Shown here piece by piece: positions 16,103 through 25,180 of a stretch of DNA of 64,000 nt. The stretch is from NCBI RefSeq assembly GCF_900197595.1, contig NZ_FZLO01000002.1, positions 248,001 through 312,000 on the forward strand, written 5' to 3'. A program made the translations under genes and the position numbers. Every line of letters begins with the position of its first letter. Position 1 is the stretch's first letter. This DNA is from Scatolibacter rhodanostii (GTDB lineage: Bacteria; Bacillota; Clostridia; Oscillospirales; Acutalibacteraceae). The notes beneath the pieces were generated by a model. It was not told the origin of the DNA. It searched no databases and saw only the letters and a program-made list of their open reading frames with translations.

Positions 16103-17626
16103 TTATTTTTGTGTTTCGCCTTTATCTTCTAACAGTGTAACGCTTACCTCAAAATTACTACCTTCGCCTGTACCCATGGCGTTGGGGCGGAAGAGACTTA
16201 CCTTTACTTGATCTCCCGGCTTATAGCCCAAGAGAACATTGGCAATGTCGTTAACACCTTTTACTTCTGTTTCATCAATTGAGACAATAACATCTCCCAC
16301 TTGAACCTCTGTACCGGTAAATGAACTTTCTTCGTCTATGACCTCAATCACAAAACCATTAGGCAGCCCCTGAAAATAGTAATTCTGTGTGTCGCTGTCT
16401 GCCCCTTTAATGCCAAGTCTCGTACGGCCTTTTACATATCCACCAGAGAAAAGCTCGTTAATAATTTCTTTTGCATTGGTAACCGGAATTGCAAATCCCA
16501 TTCCCTCGTAATCTGTACTGGCAATTTTAGATGAATTAATGCCTACCACCTGACCATGCATATTGACAAGAGGCCCACCTGAATTGCCGGGATTAATGGC
16601 AGCATCGGTTTGAATATATGCCATGCCGTTTTCACTGTATGCTCCCACACTGCGGTTAAGTCCTGAAATAATTCCCCTTGTTAAAGATCTTGAAAATTGC
16701 TCGCCGCCCGGATTACCAATTGCCAATACCCACTCGCCAATCTCTAATTCATTGGCGTCTCCAAATTCAGCTGGTGTAAAATTGTGGTCATTGGTTTTAA
16801 TCACTCCCAAATCCGTGGTTTTATCCACACCCACGACTACCGCATCATATTCTTTACCATCATTGGTGATTACTTTGACATCTGTTTTTTGCGAATTCAT
16901 CACAACATGACTGTTCGTGATAATATAGCCATCAGAGGTAGCAATAATGCCTGTTCCCGTCGCCGGCTCTGTGCTTTTTCCATATTGTTCTACGTACATA
17001 GAAGCTCGAATCGTCACAGTAGATGCCACTACCTTTTTGTACACATCTACCGCCGATAGTTCTTCTGTGTTTGGCTTACTTTTAATTGAAATTCCCTCTT
17101 CATTTGGTTCTACTGTAATATCCGGTTTTTCCTTAGGTTCTTCCGGCTCTGTATCCTGTAAAGTATCGTTGTCTCCATTTTGAGCACCATTTCCGGGATT
17201 TTCATAATAAGGTTCGCCCTGTACATAGTCTCTCATTTCTTCTAACGTAAACGGCGATATCTTAAAGGCAAAAACAACTAAAAAGGTAACTGTCGTACCG
17301 ATAGCCACCAAAGATAAAATCCAAAGAAAGACTTTTGTGGCAAGCGGCAGTTTTTCTTTTGGCATACGCTTCATTTTGGGCGGCTTGCCATAATAAATTG
17401 GTTGAACCGGTTGTGATTCAAAATTTTGTTTTGACTGAACAGGTTCTGCTGTTTGCTTCGGAGGCATCTTTGCTGCTATTTCTTCTTTTGCTTGTTCTGC
17501 TTCTGGTGAGCTTTTTGTATCAACCTCAGAAACCGGTTGTTCTGAAGACGCCTCTGTTCTCTCCTGCTGCTCTTTTACAGGGTCAATGTCTTCTTTTAAC
17601 ACACTTTCTTTGCCATCATCTGTCAT
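16103..17626 (-). CDS. HtrA-like membrane-anchored serine protease
   Basis: A 507-residue surface protease. About 95 cytoplasmic residues (acidic, Gln/Pro-rich) precede one membrane helix (ATKVFLWILSLVAIGTTVTF...). An acidic linker leads to a trypsin-like domain with the triad His (TNSHVV), Asp (TTDLGVI) and Ser (GNSGGPL), then a single PDZ domain ending VTLLED. Such proteases degrade or refold misfolded exported proteins. The ATG overlaps the end of the sensor-kinase gene by 11 bases, showing translational coupling. With the kinase and regulator it forms a secretion-stress-like operon. Confidence 0.93.
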   Translation of the reverse strand: MTDDGKESVLKEDIDPVKEQQERTEASSEQPVSEVDTKSSPEAEQAKEEIAAKMPPKQTAEPVQSKQNFESQPVQPIYYGKPPKMKRMPKEKLPLATKVFLWILSLVAIGTTVTFLVVFAFKISPFTLEEMRDYVQGEPYYENPGNGAQNGDNDTLQDTEPEEPKEKPDITVEPNEEGISIKSKPNTEELSAVDVYKKVVASTVTIRASMYVEQYGKSTEPATGTGIIATSDGYIITNSHVVMNSQKTDVKVITNDGKEYDAVVVGVDKTTDLGVIKTNDHNFTPAEFGDANELEIGEWVLAIGNPGGEQFSRSLTRGIISGLNRSVGAYSENGMAYIQTDAAINPGNSGGPLVNMHGQVVGINSSKIASTDYEGMGFAIPVTNAKEIINELFSGGYVKGRTRLGIKGADSDTQNYYFQGLPNGFVIEVIDEESSFTGTEVQVGDVIVSIDETEVKGVNDIANVLLGYKPGDQVKVSLFRPNAMGTGEGSNFEVSVTLLEDKGETQK

Positions 17627-19208
17627 TCGTATTCACCTCATCCTTGCTCTTTTTCCCCTCATCGCGAAGAGGTGGTATTTCCTGTGCCGAAGCTGGAATG
17701 GCATCATCTACAATCTGTGCATCTAAAATGTCAGACTGGTTATAATCTTTTCTTTCTGGTGCGCAATTCTTTTTAGGAATGAAGAAAGAAAACTTTGTAT
17801 ATTGACCCATTTTCGACATAACGCTGATATCGCCGCCGTGCAAACGAATCACTGTTTTGACAATGAAAAGGCCCAATCCCATTCCGTTCTTGTCACGACT
17901 TCTTGACTTATCTGTTTTGTAAAAACGGTCAAAAATCATCGGCAAATCTTCAGGCTCAATACCAGGTCCGCTGTTTTCGATTTCTACGCATACTCTATCA
18001 ATACTGTCCACCAATTTCAGCGAAATATAGCCACCGTTATTGGTAAACTTAACTGCATTTTCAATTAAATTATATACCACTTGATGCAACAAATCTTGGT
18101 CGCCAAAGACCGTTTGCGCGTCCATTTCATCAAGACCCCGCACTTCAATCTCTTTATCATCAATACTTTTTTCAAAGGTAATCATCGCTGAAAAAATTGT
18201 CTTTGTCAGATCAAAACAAGTGGGATGTATCTGCATTTCACCGCTGTCAATTCGAGAAAGATCTAACATCGACTTTACAAGACGAGAAAGACGTTTCACT
18301 TCGACCGAAACAATTTTCAAATACTTCGTTTGCTTCTCCTGTGGAATAGTTCCATCTAAAATACCATCAACAAACCCTGCAATGGTTGTCATAGGCGTTT
18401 TCAGTTCGTGAGAAACATTGGCAATAAAGCTTCTGCGCATCACTTCACTGTTAGAAAGAGAATTGGCCATGTCATTAAAAGCTACTGCTAAATGCCCCAT
18501 CTCATCTTCTGAATTAACTGGAACTCTAACTGAAAAATCGCCGTCACCAAAACGTCTCACAGCGACTGACATATTTCTCAAGGGTCTTATCATATTGTAA
18601 GAATAAAGCACAACTAAACCAAAAGTAATTAAAAATGTTGGCAGTGCCGCCAGTAAAAAGATATTGAGAAGTCCCTGTTGAATTGAATTCATAGGGCTTG
18701 AGCTTGTCGAGGCAAATACAGCAGCAGCAAAGGTTTCTTTTCCATCCGCATCCACTATATAAACCGGCACAGCCACAGTCATCATTTTATTGGTGTAAAA
18801 ACTGTCCAGCATTCCTCTTTCTTCATAACAAGGTTCTTCTGCTTTAAGCGCCTTGATTTTATCCATAATGTTGGTGCCGACAATTTCTTTTTCCTTTGCT
18901 GTCCTATGGCTGTTGGCATAATTCCCAAAGAAAACCTCGCCATCTTGTCCTGTCACAAATATATCGGCATCAATATTTTGAGAAAAAGTGGTCAATAAGA
19001 TTGGCACCAACGTACTGCCTGTGCCGCTTTCTAACACTTTCTTTGTCACTGATGAAACCGATTGAGCATTTTGCAGCAGCAAAGTTTGCTTTTCCTCTTT
19101 CCAATAGCTCCCAAAAAAAGTCATAAGTGCTGCACCAAGCGTGAAAAAGCTAAGCGCAATCGTAATCATCGTGAGAGTGAGATACTTTTTAAAAATTGAT
19201 TTTTGCAT
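17616..19208 (-). CDS. Sensor histidine kinase (CssS-like position)
   Basis: A 530-residue membrane kinase. Helix 1 (about 10-33) and helix 2 (about 180-203) enclose a 145-residue extracellular sensor region with one cysteine. A HAMP domain follows (RPLRNMSVAVRRFGDGDFSVRV), then HisKA with phosphoacceptor His267 (ANVSHELKTPMTT) and an HATPase domain with N box (NLIENAVKF) and G boxes (GPGIEPED, GMGLGLFIV). A 45-residue charged tail follows and overlaps the protease gene. By context it should sense envelope or secretion stress. The Shine-Dalgarno is weakly placed, about 12 bases from the ATG. Confidence 0.92.
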   Translation of the reverse strand: MQKSIFKKYLTLTMITIALSFFTLGAALMTFFGSYWKEEKQTLLLQNAQSVSSVTKKVLESGTGSTLVPILLTTFSQNIDADIFVTGQDGEVFFGNYANSHRTAKEKEIVGTNIMDKIKALKAEEPCYEERGMLDSFYTNKMMTVAVPVYIVDADGKETFAAAVFASTSSSPMNSIQQGLLNIFLLAALPTFLITFGLVVLYSYNMIRPLRNMSVAVRRFGDGDFSVRVPVNSEDEMGHLAVAFNDMANSLSNSEVMRRSFIANVSHELKTPMTTIAGFVDGILDGTIPQEKQTKYLKIVSVEVKRLSRLVKSMLDLSRIDSGEMQIHPTCFDLTKTIFSAMITFEKSIDDKEIEVRGLDEMDAQTVFGDQDLLHQVVYNLIENAVKFTNNGGYISLKLVDSIDRVCVEIENSGPGIEPEDLPMIFDRFYKTDKSRSRDKNGMGLGLFIVKTVIRLHGGDISVMSKMGQYTKFSFFIPKKNCAPERKDYNQSDILDAQIVDDAIPASAQEIPPLRDEGKKSKDEVNTNDR

Positions 19209-19424
19209 CGTATAGAACTATCCTTTCAAGAAGCACCGTCTTTATTTGCCCTGGAAAGCGGCATTCTCTGTGCACCATGTGAAATTACTTCCAAAATATT
19301 TTAGCCATTGCAAAAAACCTGCGGTTGAATTCTGATAAAAAGATTTTGCCGTGAACAAACAGCAATTCAGCTTCTCGCAAAGACGCTGACACGGTTTTGA
19401 ATTTCGCAAACTGCTTTGTATAGG

Positions 19425-20117
19425 CTAATCTTTGGTTTCAAATTTATAGCCAACACCCCAAACCGTTTTTAACGACCACTTATCTGACACGCCCTCCAAT
19501 TTTTCTCTCAAGCGCTTAACGTGCACGTCAACGGTACGGCTGTCACCGTAGTAATCAAATCCCCAAACTTCGTCTAAAAGCTGGTCTCTGGTGAATACCT
19601 TGTTAGGATTAGAGGCCAAATGGTAGATAAGTTCCATCTCTTTAGGAGGCGTATCTACTTTTTTGCCTCCCACCTTTAACTCATAATTGGTTAAATTAAT
19701 GTGCAAATTATCATGATTGACGATTTTATTCTCCACATCGGGTTCTTCCTTAATGGTTCTTCTTAAAACCGCATTAATTCTAGCAATGACTTCTTTGGCT
19801 TCAAATGGTTTGACAACATAGTCATCCGCTCCAAGCTCAAGACCTAAAACCTTATCAAAAACTTCACCTTTAGCGGTAATCATGATAATCGGTTTATTCG
19901 AACGCTTGCGAATTTCACGGCAAACCTGCCATCCATCAAGCCCGGGCAGCATGATATCCAAAAGCATTAGATCAGGATTGCAAGAGTCGAATATATCAAG
20001 TGCCGTTTCTCCATCATTGGCAATCTCCGCTTCATATCCTTCTTTTTCTATATACAATCTCAAAAGCTCGCAAATATTTTTATCGTCATCTACAATCAAT
20101 ATTTTTCCGTTCGCCAT
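19425..20117 (-). CDS. OmpR-family response regulator
   Basis: A 230-residue DNA-binding regulator. The receiver domain has the acidic pocket DDD (about 10-12), the phosphoacceptor Asp54 (LMLLDIMLPG) and Lys103 (DYVVKPF). The C-terminal winged helix contains TPPKEMELIYHLASNPNKVFTRDQLLDEVWGFDY and DSRTVDVHVKRLREKL. It is the first gene of the kinase-protease operon and lies divergent from a second HtrA gene. A 216-base gap without a coding frame or terminator separates it from the kinase gene, which is long for a two-component pair. Confidence 0.94.
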   Translation of the reverse strand: MANGKILIVDDDKNICELLRLYIEKEGYEAEIANDGETALDIFDSCNPDLMLLDIMLPGLDGWQVCREIRKRSNKPIIMITAKGEVFDKVLGLELGADDYVVKPFEAKEVIARINAVLRRTIKEEPDVENKIVNHDNLHINLTNYELKVGGKKVDTPPKEMELIYHLASNPNKVFTRDQLLDEVWGFDYYGDSRTVDVHVKRLREKLEGVSDKWSLKTVWGVGYKFETKD

Positions 20118-20591
20118 TTTTATCCTTCTTTCTGCTCTTATTATGCATATCTACATAAAATTCATGAGCCTACTTTTAATAATAATATCTTTATTATAAA
20201 TCAAAAGCAAGCGTAATACATGAATTTTGTGTAAAAACGACTGCGCATTTTATTTTTTTATTGAAAATAAACTTTTCTTTCGCTCTTGTAACTGTTTTTT
20301 CTTTAAAATCAAGATTTAGAAAGTATAATTTCAAGGTCAAAAAGGGTTACGCATAGCATGATATTACCGTTTCGTTGTTGTATTGATTTTTCTTTATTCT
20401 GTTTTTCCTTTTATATTTTTCAAATTTTTCATAAAAAGATTTATCTCTCTTCACACTATTTTCACATGTTTAGGTCATACTATAGTCAACATCAATCATA
20501 AACCGTCTAACAGACCACATAAAATAAACATTGATACATGCATTAAAATTTGCCCTACCTACGCAGAGCAAAACATGAAAGGAGTTTCATT
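20118..20591. promoter_or_regulatory. Divergent control region between regulator and second HtrA
   Basis: This 474-base AT-rich gap must hold both promoters. On the plus strand TATAAT (20324-20329) has only a poor -35, as expected for an activated promoter. A second weak -10 (TATAGT) lies near 20479. I could not identify a convincing regulator box by eye, and the gap has no credible gene. Confidence 0.4.
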
Positions 20592-21998
20592 ATGAACGAT
20601 TCAAACAACTACGGTTCCAATCCGTATAATGCAAACAATAATCCACAAGAAAGTCCTAAAAACAATGAGAACACTGTCCCGACATGGACTTCACAAAACC
20701 CGCCTAATACACAAGGATATCAGCAAAACAGCTCCTATACTTGGAGCACCGCGAATCAGCCGCCTGTCTACGCAGCGGTAAAACCTAAAAAAGCAAAGAA
20801 ACATACTGGTTTTAAGATTGTAGCTGTACTGCTTGCTTGCTTGCTTATTTCAGTTGGTTCTATGGGTGGTTTTTCCTATCTCATTAAACAGGGATATATC
20901 TCTATTGCCGCTAATGACACAGACAACACAGCTGCTTTTACAATCAATAAAGTGGTAAGGCAAGAAATTCCGGCAGACAACATGTCCACCGAAATTACTC
21001 AAATGACACCCCAAGCCATTGCTGAAAAACTAATTCCATCCGTTGTCTGCATACAAGTTTTCCAAAAAGAAAATCAGAATCAATTCAATTTTAATGCGTA
21101 TGGAAACTCTTCTGACAGTGACAGCACGCTCGAGCCGGTTTCACAGGGTTCTGGTATTATCTATAACAAAGATGGCTACGTTATCACCAATGCCCATGTT
21201 GTATCAGGTGATTATAACTTAAAAGTCATCACACACGACGGCGAAATTTATGAAGCAGAGCTGATTGGTGCTGACACAGAAACCGACCTTGCTGTCATCA
21301 AAATTAACGGAAATGGCGCTAGCTTTACTCCCGCTGAATTCGGCTCCTCCGATGATTTGAAAGTAGCCGACTCTGTCATGGCAATCGGCAACCCGGGCGG
21401 CATCGCCCTTAACTCAACAGTGACAATGGGTTATGTTTCAGCTTTAAATCGTGAAGTTGCATCTGCTGAAAACGCCTATGCTCTAAAATATATTCAAACA
21501 GATGCTTCAATCAACCCCGGTAATTCCGGCGGTGCTTTGGTCAATATGTACGGCCAGGTCATCGGCATTAACACAGCAAAAATATCACAAACCGGCTATG
21601 AAGGTCTTGGCTTTGCAATTCCGATTGACTCCGCACAACCAATTGTCAGCAATTTAATGGAATTCGGCTATGTAAAAGACCGTGCCATGATTGGCATTAC
21701 CTACACTTATGTAGATGAAATTACAGCTCGCTATAACGGTCTACCTGCCACTGGTTTATTTGTCTATGGTTTAACCACAGATAACGCAAAATCTTCAGGG
21801 CTTGCATGGGGCGACCTTATCACCAGCATTAATGGCACTGATATCACTTCTACCTCTACTGTTACTTCTGTTCTTGCTCAGAAAAAGCCAGGAGAAACTA
21901 TCTCACTTGGTGTAACACGACCTTCAACCTCTGAAAAGTTAACCATTGAAGTGGTACTTTCTGAAAACAGCGGTCAAACTGCTACTACAGGAGAATAA
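20592..21998 (+). CDS. Second HtrA-like serine protease with PDZ
   Basis: A 468-residue membrane-anchored protease. The cytoplasmic N-terminus (about 75 residues) is rich in Asn, Gln, Pro and Tyr. A membrane helix (KIVAVLLACLLISVGSMGGF) follows, then the protease domain with His (TNAHVV), Asp (ETDLAVI) and Ser (GNSGGALV), and a PDZ domain (LFVYGLTTDNAKSSGLAWGD). The ATG at 20592 follows AAAGGAG; the in-frame start at 20550 lies upstream of it. Divergent orientation from a two-component operon that itself ends in an HtrA matches the htrB-cssRS layout of Bacillus subtilis. A clean terminator follows. Confidence 0.93.
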   Translation: MNDSNNYGSNPYNANNNPQESPKNNENTVPTWTSQNPPNTQGYQQNSSYTWSTANQPPVYAAVKPKKAKKHTGFKIVAVLLACLLISVGSMGGFSYLIKQGYISIAANDTDNTAAFTINKVVRQEIPADNMSTEITQMTPQAIAEKLIPSVVCIQVFQKENQNQFNFNAYGNSSDSDSTLEPVSQGSGIIYNKDGYVITNAHVVSGDYNLKVITHDGEIYEAELIGADTETDLAVIKINGNGASFTPAEFGSSDDLKVADSVMAIGNPGGIALNSTVTMGYVSALNREVASAENAYALKYIQTDASINPGNSGGALVNMYGQVIGINTAKISQTGYEGLGFAIPIDSAQPIVSNLMEFGYVKDRAMIGITYTYVDEITARYNGLPATGLFVYGLTTDNAKSSGLAWGDLITSINGTDITSTSTVTSVLAQKKPGETISLGVTRPSTSEKLTIEVVLSENSGQTATTGE

Positions 21999-22034
21999 GC
22001 AAACTTTATATAAAATCTTTATACCTTCTCTTTA

Positions 22035-22070
22035 AAAGACAGCTCACAACTGGTGAGCTGTCTTTTTGTG
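22035..22070 (+). terminator. Terminator of the second HtrA gene
   Basis: Perfect 13-bp stem (22035-22047 with 22053-22065) ending in TTTTT. Confidence 0.9.
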
Positions 22071-22118
22071 TCAACACTCTTGTCTTTTCATATCATATAA
22101 AGAGAAAGGGTGAAAAAT

Positions 22119-22601
22119 ATGCCTACCTTATATAATCGAACTGCTGCTGTAGACTATGCTCACCGCTGGGCATTTAAGCGTAATCCTGCTTATATGGATT
22201 TTCATGGAATCGGCGGCGATTGTACCAATTTTGTCTCACAATGCTTAAAAGCCGGTGGTCTTCCTCAAAACTACACACGATACACCGGTTGGTATTATAA
22301 TTCACCTCTTGATCGTGCAGCCGCATGGACAGGGGTGGAGTACTTCTATCGCTTTCTTACAACAAATCAGGGCATCGGCCCCAAAGCAACAGTAGTGCCT
22401 CTTGAAGAGATTAAACCAGGCGATGTCATTCAGCTTTCTTTTCTTCCCCAAACTTTTGGCCACACTCTTATTGTGGTGGCTGTTGGCAGCCCCGCTACGG
22501 TGCAAAACGTTCTCATTGCTTCTCATACATTTGATTCAGATAACCGCCCGCTTTCTACCTATTCTTATCGCGCCTATCGCTGTCTGCATATAGAAGCTTA
22601 G
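22119..22601 (+). CDS. Amidase-domain protein, putative cysteine hydrolase
   Basis: A 160-residue protein matching the 'putative amidase domain' family (Amidase_6-like) found in Firmicutes. Visible are GGDCTNFVSQCL (Cys35 and Cys42), GDVIQLSF, GHTLIVV (His115) and SHTFD (His136), in the order expected of an NlpC/P60-type Cys-His fold. No signal peptide is seen, so the protein appears to be cytoplasmic. The ATG at 22119 is preferred over GTG at 22110 because AAAGGG lies eight bases before it. The substrate is unknown; cell-wall peptide links are the usual suggestion. Confidence 0.75.
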   Translation: MPTLYNRTAAVDYAHRWAFKRNPAYMDFHGIGGDCTNFVSQCLKAGGLPQNYTRYTGWYYNSPLDRAAAWTGVEYFYRFLTTNQGIGPKATVVPLEEIKPGDVIQLSFLPQTFGHTLIVVAVGSPATVQNVLIASHTFDSDNRPLSTYSYRAYRCLHIEA

Positions 22602-22658
22602 CTATTTGTATCCTTATAACCGCTCATTTGTTAAATTGGTCAATAAATAAAACAAAAT

Positions 22659-22698
22659 AAAAAAGCCGCAGAAACATGAAAATTTCTGCGGCTTTTTT
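22659..22698. terminator. Convergent bidirectional terminator
   Basis: Perfect 16-bp palindromic stem (22659-22674 with 22683-22698), including A6 and T6 ends, between the amidase gene and the cysteine hydrolase. Confidence 0.93.
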
Positions 22699-22710
22699 AT
22701 TCACTAACTA

Positions 22711-23244
22711 TTACCCGTTTATCTCAGCAATAACTTGTTCTACCTTGGTGACCCTTGCAAAGCGATTTCTCCAAATTTTATTCTCATAATATTCAGACAA
22801 CTGCTTGCCACTTGCAAATGCACTGTCAAATGTTGTTGTCGTTCCTTGAGGTATGGTAATATCATATTCATATTCGAAGGCAACCTTGCAGGTAGTATCT
22901 ACACAATATTCTGACTGCATACCGCAAAGAATCAAACTTTGCATTTTATTTTTTTGAAGATATTCCTTTAATTCTGTTTCACGAAAGGCACTGTTATATT
23001 GCTTCTCAATCACTTTCTCTTCAGCCAAAGGAGCCAGTTCTTCATAAATTGCCCAGCCTGCCGTTCCGCTTTCGAGCTCATCCCCGATTCCTCCATCATG
23101 CTGCACATAAATTATGGGTATTTTTTTCTCTCTGCATGCTTGCAGCAATCCGCTTATATTGGATATCACAGCAGTTTTATTATATGGTTTGGCTTCCACC
23201 AAAGCAGTTTGCATATCAACTAGTAATAAAACGTCATAATTCAT
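22711..23244 (-). CDS. Isochorismatase-like cysteine hydrolase
   Basis: A 177-residue soluble hydrolase. The family triad is visible: Asp10 (LLLVDMQ), Lys81 (EKQYNSAF) and Cys114 (SEYCVDTT). The cis-peptide motif and the ACCESS-like helix after the cysteine are normal. Members act as nicotinamidases, N-carbamoylsarcosine amidases and similar enzymes. The substrate cannot be told here. It starts 26 bases after the GntR-type regulator gene, so the two are probably co-transcribed. Confidence 0.88.
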   Translation of the reverse strand: MNYDVLLLVDMQTALVEAKPYNKTAVISNISGLLQACREKKIPIIYVQHDGGIGDELESGTAGWAIYEELAPLAEEKVIEKQYNSAFRETELKEYLQKNKMQSLILCGMQSEYCVDTTCKVAFEYEYDITIPQGTTTTFDSAFASGKQLSEYYENKIWRNRFARVTKVEQVIAEING

Positions 23245-23270
23245 AATCTATTCCTTTTCTATGGCTTCTT

Positions 23271-24362
23271 CTATTTTATCAATTTTCCCTCTGTACTTTT
23301 CCCAGAGGAAAAACCCCATTCCATAACAAGCGAAGATTCCTCTCGCCCTTCCATCATATTGAGCAATTTGCGTGCGGCGACAGAACCAAGTACTTCTTTC
23401 GGATGATTCAGTGATGTTAACGGCACGGCAGATAAATCACTAAAAAGGCTATGGTCAAAGCTGATAACGGCCATATCTTGTGGTACTTCTTTATCACAAG
23501 ACTTTAAAAGATTGACAAGCTTTACAGCAATTTCGTCGTTATAACACACCACTGCCGTGCAATCTTGCAAGGATTGTATCACTCTTGCTCCCTCATCCGC
23601 CAACAGATAACGGCGGTTTTCTGAATTAAACCAAATAACCCATTCATCTTGAATCGGCAATTTGTGTTCAATTAGAGCCTCTAAATAACCAGCATAACGA
23701 TTCAATCCTTGTCTATCATCATTCTTAAAAATGCCGGCGATTTTCTTGTGACCTTTTGAAATCAAATGTGAAACAGCTTGATATCCACCTCTTTTATCAT
23801 TCATGACTACATAAATTTGTTCTTGATTTTGGGGATAATAGCCGTTAAAAAAAACCACAGGTATTCCCTTTTTCTCCAGCTTTTCATAAAGAGATAAATT
23901 GGGGTTTGGCAGTGCCGTTTTGGTACCCTCAACGATTAGTCCATCCACTGGCTTTTTTAGGTATTCTTCTAAAATAGCCCGCTCACTGTCTACACGGTTT
24001 CCTGTCGCATTCAGCATCATGGAAAAACCATTTTCTGTCAGTTCACTTTCCATTCCCCGCAAAATGGAGGGAAAGATATATTCACTGATATAAGTGGCAA
24101 TTACACCCACACGCCATGTTTTTTTGCGCTCTTTTTTGCTCTCTTTAATATAGGTGCCGCTACCCTGTTTTCTTTCTACAAACTGTTCTTGTTCAAGCAT
24201 TGCCAAAGCTTGTCTCACTGTTTGACGGCTCATGCCATATTTTTCTGCTGTCTCGTTCTCTCCCGGGATTTTCTGACCACCCACATATACGCCCTGTAAT
24301 ATTTCACTTTTAATCTGCTCAAAAAGCTGCAAATATTTGGGTTTATCTTTCAAAATCATCAC
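23271..24362 (-). CDS. GntR-LacI hybrid transcription regulator (AraR-like)
   Basis: A 363-residue sugar-responsive repressor type. The N-terminal GntR winged helix (residues 1-75) contains YLQLFEQIKSEILQG, SRQTVRQALAMLEQEQ and RKQGSGTYI. The remainder is a periplasmic-binding-like sensor (WRVGVIATYISEYIFPSILRG, DGLIVEGT, AVVCYNDEIAVKLV, DMAVISFDHS), as in AraR. The start is unclear: ATG at 24359 and GTG at 24362 sit very close to the AGGAAG site, while TTG at 24353 has better spacing. It precedes the cysteine hydrolase with a 26-base gap. The ligand is unknown. Confidence 0.88.
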   Translation of the reverse strand: MMILKDKPKYLQLFEQIKSEILQGVYVGGQKIPGENETAEKYGMSRQTVRQALAMLEQEQFVERKQGSGTYIKESKKERKKTWRVGVIATYISEYIFPSILRGMESELTENGFSMMLNATGNRVDSERAILEEYLKKPVDGLIVEGTKTALPNPNLSLYEKLEKKGIPVVFFNGYYPQNQEQIYVVMNDKRGGYQAVSHLISKGHKKIAGIFKNDDRQGLNRYAGYLEALIEHKLPIQDEWVIWFNSENRRYLLADEGARVIQSLQDCTAVVCYNDEIAVKLVNLLKSCDKEVPQDMAVISFDHSLFSDLSAVPLTSLNHPKEVLGSVAARKLLNMMEGREESSLVMEWGFSSGKSTEGKLIK

Positions 24363-24433
24363 TTCCTGCTGTAAATTATACTTTCCTTCCTCTGACCTTA
24401 GTATGTCATAAATAATATGTAATCTTTCTCGTT

Positions 24434-24868
24434 TTATCTTTCTAAATCAGCCTTCTCCAATGCTTTTGTACAGAAATCATGCAATTGCGGAATCGCACGT
24501 TTCAGAGAAACCGGTTTTCCTTCGCTATTTAAAAAACAATGCTGCGTTCTACCTGTACAACAGAGTTTTCCTGTTTCTTTATTTGTCACTTGGTAACAAA
24601 AACTGGCTTTAGAGCCTGTGTACTTTTCGAGTGAAACTTCAATGATAACTGTTTCAGCAAAATGGGTCATGGCAATATATTTTGCTTCTGCTTCTAAAAC
24701 AGGAATCATAAACCCCATTTGCTCCACCCTGCTATAACCAAAACCTGTTTCTTCCAGCCATTTCGTACGCGCTTCTTCAAACCATCGAATATAATTAGAG
24801 TGATGAACACATCCCATTTTATCAGTTTCATAATACTGTATTAATCGTTCATAAAAAGTACAGAACAT
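24434..24868 (-). CDS. Hot-dog acyl-CoA thioesterase (YbgC/FadM-like)
   Basis: A 144-residue thioesterase of the 4-hydroxybenzoyl-CoA type. The signature YETDKMGCVHHSNYIRWFEEAR carries the catalytic Asp and the His-Asn helix start. The later strand TVIIEVSLEKYTGSKASFCYQV and the QHCFLN segment complete the fold. It hydrolyses acyl-CoA or acyl-ACP; chain length cannot be judged. The start follows GGGGGAGG. It lies 71 bases upstream of the GntR-type gene and could share its transcript. Confidence 0.88.
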   Translation of the reverse strand: MFCTFYERLIQYYETDKMGCVHHSNYIRWFEEARTKWLEETGFGYSRVEQMGFMIPVLEAEAKYIAMTHFAETVIIEVSLEKYTGSKASFCYQVTNKETGKLCCTGRTQHCFLNSEGKPVSLKRAIPQLHDFCTKALEKADLER

Positions 24869-25034
24869 TTTAGACCTCCCCCTTGCCTTGTTTGCCCATT
24901 TGTGCCTTATTTTTGCTTTATAAAATTATACTTATTTTGATTATACTGCAAAAGCATCTATTTTAACAGCTATTTTTCGAATTTTTGAACGCTATCTGAC
25001 GAAAAATTTTAATGCGTAGTTCATATTTAAGCAT

Positions 25035-25063
25035 TTGCTTTTTGTAGTAAAAAATGATATGAT
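25035..25063 (+). promoter_or_regulatory. Promoter of the dehydratase-activator operon
   Basis: TTGCTT (25035-25040) and TATGAT (25058-25063) are exactly 17 bases apart. The 110-base leader that follows is AT-rich, and I see no riboswitch. The remainder of the gap 24869-25034 holds nothing else I can name. Confidence 0.55.
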
Positions 25064-25180
25064 AAGTAGCAGCAATTTTATAGAAAAGTTATGCTGAATC
25101 GTTTATTTTCGCAATAATAATATTAGTTTCTATTATATTATTATTAGGTTTTAAACTAAGAAAGTTGAATGGTGATATGT

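Noticed and set aside
23271-23330. Possible frameshift at the end of the GntR/LacI-type regulator, whose last residues look unusual.
   Set aside because: Reading the other frames gave no better family match, and the length is normal, so divergence at the C-terminus is the simpler explanation.
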